NCBI RefSeq assembly: GCF_030540775.2
Contig: NZ_CP141266.1
Location: forward strand, 979,001-1,043,000
DNA: 64,000 bases
Direction of reading: 5' to 3'
Source: Flavivirga abyssicola
GTDB lineage: Bacteria; Bacteroidota; Bacteroidia; Flavobacteriales; Flavobacteriaceae
Part shown: positions 46,563-54,234 of the stretch, one piece after another
Layout: each line of letters starts with the position of its first letter
Position numbering within the stretch: the stretch's first letter is position 1
Made by a program: the position numbers and the translations under genes
The notes under the pieces: model-generated
Seen by the model: only the letters and a program-made list of their open reading frames with translations
Told to the model about the DNA's origin: nothing
The model's database searches: none

Positions 46563-46570
46563 TCTGTTTG

Positions 46571-46789
46571 GCGCTACCACAAGGGCAATGTTATTAAGTT
46601 AAGGACAAAGGTGTCAGTCTGAGCGCAGTCGAAGACATTTAAACTTCTTACTTTCAATAGCGTTTCGACTGCGCTCAACGTGACAAAATAAAATAAATTT
46701 CCTTAACTTAATAACATTGACCACAAGGGTCGGGCTTTCACTACTCGCTCTCTTCGAGGAGCTCAAACAGACCGTTCAATCCCTAGCGC
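46571..46789. repeat. Flavobacterial intergenic repeat with GCGCTA ... TAGCGC ends, interrupted
   Basis: Outer ends GCGCTA (near 46571) and TAGCGC (46784-46789) are inverted. After removing the insertion at 46586-46719 the rest reads as one unit: GCGCTACCACAAGGGTCGGG then CTTTCACTACTC... to TTCAATCCCTAGCGC. I recognise the start and the TTCAATCCCTA end as a common intergenic repeat in flavobacterial genomes (from memory). No coding potential. Confidence 0.55.
46586..46719. mobile_element. 134-bp MITE-like insertion with 19-bp inverted ends
   Basis: Ends are perfect inverted repeats: CAATGTTATTAAGTTAAGG (46586-46604) and its complement at 46701-46719. It is flanked by a 10-bp direct repeat, ACCACAAGGG at 46576-46585 and 46720-46729, as expected for a target-site duplication. 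Inside is a second inverted pair (TGAGCGCAGTCGAA near 46619 and TTCGACTGCGCTCA near 46665). It has no ORF, so it would need a transposase elsewhere. A 9-10 bp duplication and 19-bp ends resemble IS4-type behaviour, but the parent is unknown. Confidence 0.8.
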
Positions 46790-46864
46790 AGTGCAGTACT
46801 AAAAATATGCTTGTAAGGTTTCATTTGGTAATATACCCTTCTATTTTATCTGGCATTAAACATT

Positions 46865-47905
46865 TCATTTAAATCTATTAATATCAATGTCCTTTTCTAA
46901 AGGGACATCATTTTCAATAAAATCATAAAGTTGCTTGGCTACATAGGGACCAATCATAACACCTCGTGTACCTAAACCATTTAAAACAAAAAGGTTTTTA
47001 TATGTATGATGCTGTCCTACTAACGGGCGTCTATCTTTAACTGTAGGTCGAATCCCTGCTACTTGATTTACTACTTTAAAAGAACAATTGATAAGCTTTT
47101 TAAGCTTATTTAAGAGCGTTTCTTTTGCTTCTTTAGTAATATCATTACTTAAATCTTTCCATTCGTAAGTGGCTCCCACAATGTATAAATCATCCTCTAA
47201 TGGAATTAAAAACACTCCTGCTTTTAAAACATAATCTATTTTTAAATCTGGAGCGTGTATAATTATTAACTCGCCTTTAGCTGGCACTAAGGGTAAATTA
47301 TTAAAATATGGGTTTTGTTTAACCCCATACCCTTCTGAAAATACAATATTAGTTGTTGTTATATTTTTATATTGAATCGTATTGTAGTCTATTGTAATAG
47401 CATTATGATTGAAAGCTTCTTCAAACAATAATTTATTTTTTAGTAAATCTGCTTTATAGGCTTCAATCATTGTTTTTACATCTATTCTTCCTGTATTTAG
47501 AACTTCTCCAAATCCGAAACTTGCTTCAACAGCTTGATTTCTGTTTTTAATTAGTTTTTCTGAGAGGTATTCTGAAAGTATCGGTTTATCTGAAGCAGTA
47601 AACCAGTCGTTTTGTTCCTCCAATGAAGCAAACTTGCGGTAAACAGGAATTTTGTAATCTAATGTTACCTTTAGTTCTTTTTCCAAATGTGCATATAATG
47701 GCAATGCTATCTCTAATTGTTCTTTACTTTTCCAAACAGATGTAAATCGTTTTAACACGACTGGGTTATATAGTCCACCAGCTACCGTAGATGAAAGTTG
47801 CGAAGCATTATCAAACACCACAAACGTTTTTTTGTGTTTTTTTAATTGCTCGCAAAAGCTAATGCCTGCCAGCCCAATTCCTACAACTATATAATCTACT
47901 TTCAT
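46865..47905 (-). CDS. FAD-dependent oxidoreductase (DAO family)
   Basis: 346 residues, soluble. The N-terminal Rossmann fold is VDYIVVGIGLAGISFCEQL (GxGxxG), with the FAD-binding acid in FVVFDNAS. The DAO pattern continues with STVAGGLYNPVVLKR and the C-terminal FVLNGLGTRGVMIGPYVAKQLYDFIE. Members oxidise amines such as glycine or D-amino acids, or act as the C-terminal half of MnmC in tRNA modification. The latter group is plausible but cannot be chosen here. Stand-alone transcription unit. Confidence 0.82.
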   Translation of the reverse strand: MKVDYIVVGIGLAGISFCEQLKKHKKTFVVFDNASQLSSTVAGGLYNPVVLKRFTSVWKSKEQLEIALPLYAHLEKELKVTLDYKIPVYRKFASLEEQNDWFTASDKPILSEYLSEKLIKNRNQAVEASFGFGEVLNTGRIDVKTMIEAYKADLLKNKLLFEEAFNHNAITIDYNTIQYKNITTTNIVFSEGYGVKQNPYFNNLPLVPAKGELIIIHAPDLKIDYVLKAGVFLIPLEDDLYIVGATYEWKDLSNDITKEAKETLLNKLKKLINCSFKVVNQVAGIRPTVKDRRPLVGQHHTYKNLFVLNGLGTRGVMIGPYVAKQLYDFIENDVPLEKDIDINRFK

Positions 47906-48043
47906 AGTCCACGAAGATAATTAGAAAATTAGATTCCTATCCCAGAACTGCCAAAAAAAGCCAGTTCTGACCTCTCCGAAAGAAAGGTCAATCGGAAATC
48001 CCGCTCCTAAGAATTGGAGAGTTTTTAGATTAAAACTAGAGTA

Positions 48044-48075
48044 ACAAAAAACGCCCACTTAAAAAGTGAGCGTTT
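48044..48075 (-). terminator. Terminator of gldN
   Basis: AAACGCCCACTT (48049-48060) pairs with AAGTGAGCGTTT (48064-48075), one mismatch and a 3-base loop, and is followed on the minus strand by six T's. It lies 26 bp after the gldN stop and ends the gldK-L-M-N transcript. Confidence 0.88.
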
Positions 48076-48100
48076 CGTATATTCTAATTGACTGTGAGAA

Positions 48101-48991
48101 TTAATAAGTCCACATATCTAATTCAAAGTCTCTAATTCTATCTTTAATCCTTTGAGATTCTAACAATTGCATTAAAGCATTTTGTGAGATATATTCAGAT
48201 ATTTGTCTATCTTCCTGAACATTTTCTTCTTTAAAAATATATCCGTGAAAACGTCTAGCATTCAAGATATGGTCAAAAGAAAAAGGAATGGAACTATTTT
48301 GATTATTAAATGATTTTGCTTCGTGTAATACCTCTCTTGCATCTGGGAAGAACACCCAAAATAAAGGTACTAAATCTGGCTCTGGCTCATCAATAAAATT
48401 CACATCTGGAGCAACTGGAGCTATACCTAGTAATCTGTATTTCATTTCAGATTGACGCTTATCAAAATACCAAAGACCTTTAATATGGTACTCCTTAATA
48501 TCTGCAGCTGTAATATCTCTTCTGTTAATATACTCTGGAGATAATGCTTCTCCCGCATTTAATTGCTCAATACCTAATTCTGTAGTATCAATTTTAACTA
48601 AAGCAGCTTCAATATCTTTTAAAGTACGTTTTGCTGTAAAATAAGAATCATCGTAAATGTTTTCTATTCTTCCGTTTTCAATGTTCTTCATAAGTACATG
48701 ATATAACGATCTTCTATCATTACCAATATTGTTAGTATCGGTAGGATAATATAACGGAAAATTTGCGCGTTCATCAAGAACAATCTTTTCCCATGTCATC
48801 TTAGAAAACAAGATATCTCTATCATCAACATAACCATACTCTAAAGGCTTATCATTGTCAATTTCCCTTTGTTCTTCTGTTCTTACACCAATTTCCTCAG
48901 GGCTTTTGGCATTTAATATATTTGCCTGAGCAAACATACCCGACACTGCAAAAACAGCGGTAACGGTTAATAAAAAACTTTTTAATTTCAT
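48101..48991 (-). CDS. gldN: GldN, gliding motility / type IX secretion protein
   Basis: 296 residues with a signal peptide (VFAVSGMFAQANIL). Recognised by the DRDILFSKMTWEKIVLDER and FPLYYPT blocks, SLYHVLMKNIENGRI, the LGIAPV region and the VPLFWVFFPDAREVLHEA block, and by position at the end of gldK-L-M-N. GldN forms with GldK a ring on the outer membrane side of the T9SS and is needed for secretion of adhesins and enzymes. Length fits. It begins 136 bp after gldM's stop. The two proteins with T9SS sorting domains in this window are likely clients. Confidence 0.95.
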   Translation of the reverse strand: MKLKSFLLTVTAVFAVSGMFAQANILNAKSPEEIGVRTEEQREIDNDKPLEYGYVDDRDILFSKMTWEKIVLDERANFPLYYPTDTNNIGNDRRSLYHVLMKNIENGRIENIYDDSYFTAKRTLKDIEAALVKIDTTELGIEQLNAGEALSPEYINRRDITAADIKEYHIKGLWYFDKRQSEMKYRLLGIAPVAPDVNFIDEPEPDLVPLFWVFFPDAREVLHEAKSFNNQNSSIPFSFDHILNARRFHGYIFKEENVQEDRQISEYISQNALMQLLESQRIKDRIRDFELDMWTY

Positions 48992-49127
48992 GTTCTTATA
49001 TTTATTAATTCTCTATGGTCACATGCAATATCCATAACACAACTTTAGAGTTAATTTTCTAACTTTCGTTATGGATATTCCAATTAGTATATTTTAATTT
49101 ATCAAGGTTTAACCATAAAGGTTAATT

Positions 49128-50687
49128 CTAGTTTGTTATCTCAACAAAAACCGGAGATACTTTTTTAAGGATCACACTTACACCTTTAGCTTTAGCTTCA
49201 ATATCAAATATTTGAACTCCAGATCCACGCTTTGCTTTACGTAATGCTCCTTTAGCTCTGCTATCTAACTTGTTACCTCTAACAGTTATTGTTGGTTGTC
49301 CAGGTACTTTAAATTTAAATCCTGTAACTCGTAATGGTAATTCAAAATCGAAATCATCAAACTTGGCACCAATAGTCGATATTCCAAGAGCGTTTCTTTG
49401 CATTTTTATTGCACCGTCTTCACCTCTAACTGTACCGGTTGGTTTTGGTAAATCTTTAATTCTGAATTTAGCATTATCGCTTACTTTTTGTCCTCCTGGC
49501 AATGTACCTGTAACATTAATTGTTACTTCTCTACCTTTAATTCTAGTAGCGTCCATTATATATCTGCTTCCTCCGGCTCTTGATAAACCTTGAGCACTTG
49601 CAGATACTTTATTATCAGGTATACCAGCAAATGAAATAGTCATTGGGTTTTTAACACCACGATACACTACATTCATTTTATCAGCTGAAATAGTTGCAGC
49701 ATTTGGTTTAGAAACTGTAGCAAATGATGACTTTACAGGCACTTCAATTTCTTCTCCATCTTGAGCAAAAATCAATTTACCTTCAATTTTATGTTCACCA
49801 ACACCACCTGTTCCTATTTTAAGCTTTACTTTTCCTTCTTCGATAACATATTGGTCTTCTTTAAGTGGTCTACCATCTAAAGTCAACTCAACTCTAGTAG
49901 GTTTAGTAGAAGCATCTTTACGACCTAGTACAATTTGTCCATCAAATCTCTCACCATTAAAGTAAGCTGATTTAGATGTTTCCATCAACGTTGTATAATT
50001 AGTCATAGAAACCTCACTAGAAAGTGTTCCTTGCAACATATTAGACAATACTTCAGATTCTGTTGTCTTAATATCTGCTTGAAGTTGTGTCATTTTAGTT
50101 AAAGAAGCAACTAAAGGAAATCCTTTATAGTTATGAGATAACCAATCTACAGTTCCAGCACCTCTTTTAACATCATCAGTATTAAACTTATCCTTTACAT
50201 CTTTTACAATTTCTTCCATCCCTTTTTCGTCTTTAAGCAAATTAACTACACCTTCTCTAAAGGCATTAATTTGTTTCAAAAACTCCTGTCCATCTGCTTT
50301 AAGTTTATCTCCTTTAAAGAAATTTTGATCAAGGTAATCACCTTTATCCATAATTTCATAATCTGTGGGATTGTCAACTGTTTTGATCATTTTGGTTTTC
50401 AAACCTTCAAGGTACTTATCAAAATCTGCTGCCAGCTTGTCTAATGTTTCACCCTTTGCTTTTAAAGGTTCATATTTTTCAGGCTGTTCTTCAGCTTTAA
50501 GTTTTAAGTTTTCAACAAAACTATGGTTACGTTCTTTTGCTGATTTGTTAGAGTCTACAAGTCTCTCGTTCATTAATCCGAATGCTGAAAGTACTTCTTT
50601 CGACATATTTAAAGCCAACATAGCTATAAATATTAGGTACATCAGATTAATCATTTTCTGTCTTGGTGATAAATTTCCTGCTGCCAT
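49128..50687 (-). CDS. gldM: GldM, T9SS motor shaft protein
   Basis: 519 residues. One membrane helix at about 11-33 (MINLMYLIFIAMLALNMS) is followed by a periplasmic helical domain (to about 220) and then three beta-rich domains (e.g. VSMTNYTTLMETSKSAYFNGE, KVKLKIGTGGVGEHKIEG). GldM dimers span the periplasm and transmit torque from the GldL/GldM motor to GldK/N. The start at 50687 is set by ATGGCAGCAGG, 46 bp after gldL. No unusual feature. Confidence 0.95.
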   Translation of the reverse strand: MAAGNLSPRQKMINLMYLIFIAMLALNMSKEVLSAFGLMNERLVDSNKSAKERNHSFVENLKLKAEEQPEKYEPLKAKGETLDKLAADFDKYLEGLKTKMIKTVDNPTDYEIMDKGDYLDQNFFKGDKLKADGQEFLKQINAFREGVVNLLKDEKGMEEIVKDVKDKFNTDDVKRGAGTVDWLSHNYKGFPLVASLTKMTQLQADIKTTESEVLSNMLQGTLSSEVSMTNYTTLMETSKSAYFNGERFDGQIVLGRKDASTKPTRVELTLDGRPLKEDQYVIEEGKVKLKIGTGGVGEHKIEGKLIFAQDGEEIEVPVKSSFATVSKPNAATISADKMNVVYRGVKNPMTISFAGIPDNKVSASAQGLSRAGGSRYIMDATRIKGREVTINVTGTLPGGQKVSDNAKFRIKDLPKPTGTVRGEDGAIKMQRNALGISTIGAKFDDFDFELPLRVTGFKFKVPGQPTITVRGNKLDSRAKGALRKAKRGSGVQIFDIEAKAKGVSVILKKVSPVFVEITN

Positions 50688-50733
50688 ATCTAATTAGGTT
50701 TTTGGTTAATAATAAATTGGGATTAACCCCTAA

Positions 50734-51369
50734 TTAGTCTTTATGCATTGCAGACAGCATACCACCGTAAACACCATTTAATGAAGATAAGTTAGATGCT
50801 AATGATTGCATTTGCTCTTTTAATTTAGCAGCATTTTCAATAGATTCTTCGTTAATTGAAGCTTGTTTGTTAACACTTTCTAACTGTACTTTATATAAGC
50901 TATTTAATGATTCCATTTGAGCCGCAGCTAATGATAATTCTTCACCATATTTTTTAGTTGCTTCAACAGAATCTACTGTAGACCCCATATTTCTTGCAGC
51001 GCCTTCGAAATTTCTAATACTTTCTCCTAAACTTGACATTAATTCGCTATCAATCTTAGCGTCTTTTAATAATTCATCTAATTTAGTAGCCAACATCCCT
51101 TGTGGGTTTTCCTTTTCTTTGCTACCAGACTGTCCCCCAGCTAATTCTGGATATACTAAAGACCAATCTAATTCTTCATCAACTGGTTCGAATGCGGATA
51201 ATGCAAAAATAATTGCTTCTGTTACAAGACCTATAGTTAACATAACGTTACCTGTTAAGGGTCCTATTTCGAAGTGAATAATTTTGAATAGAGCTCCAAC
51301 GATTACAATTGCTGCTCCTAATCCATAAGCCATATTCATGAACTTTTTACTTGCTTTTGACTTTGCCAT
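50734..51369 (-). CDS. gldL: GldL, T9SS motor stator protein
   Basis: 211 residues. Two membrane helices (about 12-30, and 37-55, GPLTGNVMLTIGLVTEAIIFAL) hold the acidic residue used in proton flow (Glu in LVTEAIIF). A cytoplasmic helical tail follows (about 70-211, KKYGEELSLAAAQMESLNS). GldL5/GldM2 forms the proton-driven motor. It starts 76 bp after gldK, in the same operon. Size and layout match the family. Confidence 0.95.
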   Translation of the reverse strand: MAKSKASKKFMNMAYGLGAAIVIVGALFKIIHFEIGPLTGNVMLTIGLVTEAIIFALSAFEPVDEELDWSLVYPELAGGQSGSKEKENPQGMLATKLDELLKDAKIDSELMSSLGESIRNFEGAARNMGSTVDSVEATKKYGEELSLAAAQMESLNSLYKVQLESVNKQASINEESIENAAKLKEQMQSLASNLSSLNGVYGGMLSAMHKD

Positions 51370-51445
51370 AATTTTCGGTTTTTAATTTTAAGTAAGAATA
51401 CTTAAGTAGGTTAATTAATAGTATTTATTGTTATTGATTTGATTC

Positions 51446-52813
51446 TTATTTATTATTGGAATTTTTTGTTACTTGTGTCCCCATGTAATCTTGTACTGTT
51501 CTAAATCCAATATAGCTTCTTGCAGAATCTGCATATTCATAATCTCTAGAGCTTACTTGTAAAAAGTACGCCACATCTTTCCATGAACCTCCTCTTACAA
51601 TTTTACGCTTATTGTTCTCATCATTTACACTAGGGTTTATGGTTGATATATAGGCATAAGATGACGCATCATACGATGCATTTACCCACTCAGACACATT
51701 ACCAGCCATATTGTATAAATTATAATCGTTAGGCTCGTAAGATTTAGCCTCTACTGTATATAATGCTTGATCTGCTGCATAATCTCCTCTAACTGGTTTA
51801 AAGTTTGCCATAAAACAACCTCTATCACTCTTCGTGTAAGGTCCTCCCCATGGGTAAGTTGCAGCTTGAAGACCACCTCTTGCGGCATACTCCCACTCTG
51901 CTTCAGATGGTAATCTGAATCTATTTACCATTGCAGATCCTCTTTTAGATTTTTGGTAAGAGTTTTTATTAATAGTTCTCCACTCACAGAATGCTTTAGC
52001 TTGTTGCCAAGTAACACCAACTACTGGGTAGTCACTATAAGCGTCATGCCAAAAATAATCATTATGCATAGGTTCGTTATAAGAATATGCAAAATCTCTA
52101 ATCCAAACCGTTGTATCTGGATATATTTCCATTTCTTCTTTTAAGATAACGTCTTTACGTTTAACACTTCTATTTCTAGCAGCTTCTTGGATGTCCATGT
52201 AATTGAATTGAAATTTAAATTTCTTCACATCCCAGGTACGTTGTCCATTATAAGATTCTTCTAAAGGAAGGTACATAGTATCCATAACTTCAGTATAATA
52301 TTCATCTGGATATTCGGCTGTATCAAAAACTAAATCAACATCATGGTTAATTTTTCGTCCTTCATAGCCTGTTGGTCCTAAACCTGTATAGTTTTCGAAC
52401 ATATACTTTTCGTAAACAGACATATTAGCCGTATCTGCATCTTTAAATGCATACTCACCTATACCTCCATCTTCTGGAGTTTTACCAACTTCATCAGCTA
52501 ATATTGCTAATTTCATTCTAACTATAGAGTCTCTTACCCAGTGAACAAATTGACGATATTCGCTATTTGTTATTTCTGTTTCGTCCATGTAAAAGGCTCT
52601 TACAGTAACTGTTTTTGCAGGCGCATCATGTACACCAGCAAGATCATCGTCTGCTTTACCCATAATAAACGATCCTCCAGGAATTAGTTGCATCCCATAA
52701 GGCTTTTCCGGGTGCCATTTTTTTCCTTTTACGCCTACTAGTTCTCCTCTATCTTTAGAGCCACAACTAGCTAGTACTGTCATTACTGTGATTAATAATA
52801 TAAACTTCTTCAT
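51446..52813 (-). CDS. gldK: GldK, T9SS outer membrane lipoprotein with FGE-sulfatase fold
   Basis: Start chosen at 52813 (MKKFILLITVMTVLASCGSK, lipobox LASC); ATG at 52819 is possible, while the longer reading to 52894 has no signal. 455 residues. The body is the formylglycine-generating-enzyme-like domain used structurally: PGGSFIMGKADDD, TEITNSEYRQFVHW, FRLPSEAEWEYAARGG, YNMAGNVSEWVNAS, RKIVRGGSW and IGFRTV. It forms a ring with GldN below the outer membrane. First gene of the gld block. Confidence 0.95.
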   Translation of the reverse strand: MKKFILLITVMTVLASCGSKDRGELVGVKGKKWHPEKPYGMQLIPGGSFIMGKADDDLAGVHDAPAKTVTVRAFYMDETEITNSEYRQFVHWVRDSIVRMKLAILADEVGKTPEDGGIGEYAFKDADTANMSVYEKYMFENYTGLGPTGYEGRKINHDVDLVFDTAEYPDEYYTEVMDTMYLPLEESYNGQRTWDVKKFKFQFNYMDIQEAARNRSVKRKDVILKEEMEIYPDTTVWIRDFAYSYNEPMHNDYFWHDAYSDYPVVGVTWQQAKAFCEWRTINKNSYQKSKRGSAMVNRFRLPSEAEWEYAARGGLQAATYPWGGPYTKSDRGCFMANFKPVRGDYAADQALYTVEAKSYEPNDYNLYNMAGNVSEWVNASYDASSYAYISTINPSVNDENNKRKIVRGGSWKDVAYFLQVSSRDYEYADSARSYIGFRTVQDYMGTQVTKNSNNK

Positions 52814-52976
52814 ATCCATAGAAAACTCGAGGTTAATTAGTTTAAGCTTCATTTTTGAGAGCGTAAACATATTTATATATTTTTTAAAAAACAACTTTTT
52901 CGATAAAAAAAATACATTTCATCGTGAAAAAATGGCATTTTACCGATGAAATAAGCTTTACATCCTTTTCTTGACT

Positions 52977-54143
52977 CTAAACACAATTCTTTTGAAATGC
53001 TTTATACCAACGGTCTGGCAACTTATTATTACAGGCATCTAGGTAATCCTGATGCATGCATGGTAATAACGTATGTCTTTTCAATTTATTATTTACTTCA
53101 TCTAAAAAAGGAATTTCAATCCACCATCTTCCTGTTTTATTACTCTTATAAAATACTAATTCTTGAGAATCAACAAGAGTTATAAATTTTTGATAGTTTC
53201 TGTCTTCCGAAAAATCATCATCGTTTACTCTGTAATTAACACCTTCGATAAAATACCAGATCATTTGGGCAACTAACATAGATGTTATTTCATCGTCCTT
53301 AGATGGTTTATATTCATAAATACCAAAAGAAGTTACTTTATTACTAATACCAGCATAACGTGAAATGGCACATATTTCTTTTCCATCTAACCCATTAGGC
53401 GAATATTTTTGATTTAAACTAACCTCTGAGCCTTTTACCGAAGTTAAATCAATACTAACAATATTAGCATCTCTTAATACAGGCTCAGCAATTGTTATAT
53501 CATTAGATACTTGTCCGAGTCTGTAGGATTCAAAATAAAGACTGTCCATTAAATCTATTTCTTCTTGCGAATTGAAATAGGTTTGATACCCTATGGTTGC
53601 ATAGTTAAAAAGGTTATAAGGCTGATCTAAAATAACCTTACCAACAAAACTATTATTTTTTATAGGTTTTGTTGAATCGCCCAGATCGAACTTACTATCA
53701 ACATTTACAATATTAACCATAGGCATTAAATTATCATACGCTCTATAGTTTGCATAAGTAAGATCTTGAGTACCTCCTAATATAATAGGTATAATTTTCT
53801 TCTTTAATAAAATACTTATAGCCGTTTTTAATGCAAAATAAGTATCTTCAACACTTTCGCCTTTATTAATATCCCCTAAATCTGCAATTGTTGTATTCCA
53901 ACTTCCAGGAAAAAGACCATACAGGGATTTTCGAATTTCGTCTAATTGAAACTCTTCTCCTATATAATTAATATCATTTCTGTTTTCCAAAACACCAAAA
54001 ATAGCGATATCGACATCATCTAAATCTGGCATACCGTTTTGTAAAGAGTGAATTTTTAATTTTCTTCCTAAGGCTTGCGATGAAAGCAACTCATTATGAG
54101 CTACAACCAAATCTGAAACAGGTGATAAAAAATTAAAATTCAT
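52977..54143 (-). CDS. Arginase/formimidoylglutamase-fold protein lacking metal ligands
   Basis: 388 residues. The ureohydrolase fold is visible: VDIAIFGVLENRND, IIPIILGGTQDLTYANYRA, NIVNVDSKFDLGD and the late NIVSIDLTSVKGSE. In real enzymes the matching motifs are GGDHS, DAHxD and SxDxDxxDP, whose Asp/His bind the two Mn ions. Here they read GGTQD, VDSKFD and SIDLTSV, so most ligands are gone. It is therefore probably a pseudoenzyme. Located between topA and gldK in the same direction, it may act with the T9SS/gliding machinery or be independent. Confidence 0.8.
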   Translation of the reverse strand: MNFNFLSPVSDLVVAHNELLSSQALGRKLKIHSLQNGMPDLDDVDIAIFGVLENRNDINYIGEEFQLDEIRKSLYGLFPGSWNTTIADLGDINKGESVEDTYFALKTAISILLKKKIIPIILGGTQDLTYANYRAYDNLMPMVNIVNVDSKFDLGDSTKPIKNNSFVGKVILDQPYNLFNYATIGYQTYFNSQEEIDLMDSLYFESYRLGQVSNDITIAEPVLRDANIVSIDLTSVKGSEVSLNQKYSPNGLDGKEICAISRYAGISNKVTSFGIYEYKPSKDDEITSMLVAQMIWYFIEGVNYRVNDDDFSEDRNYQKFITLVDSQELVFYKSNKTGRWWIEIPFLDEVNNKLKRHTLLPCMHQDYLDACNNKLPDRWYKAFQKNCV

Positions 54144-54234
54144 GTGATGATTTTTCCTCTTTTTTTGTTTATTGAATTGTAGTTAATTATTCTTAATTAA
54201 CTCAGTACATATATGGAGCAACTAACATCCATCT

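Noticed and set aside
49270-50697. Plus-strand ORFs over gldM
   Set aside because: Low-complexity reverse translations of gldM without start signals or homology; shadows.
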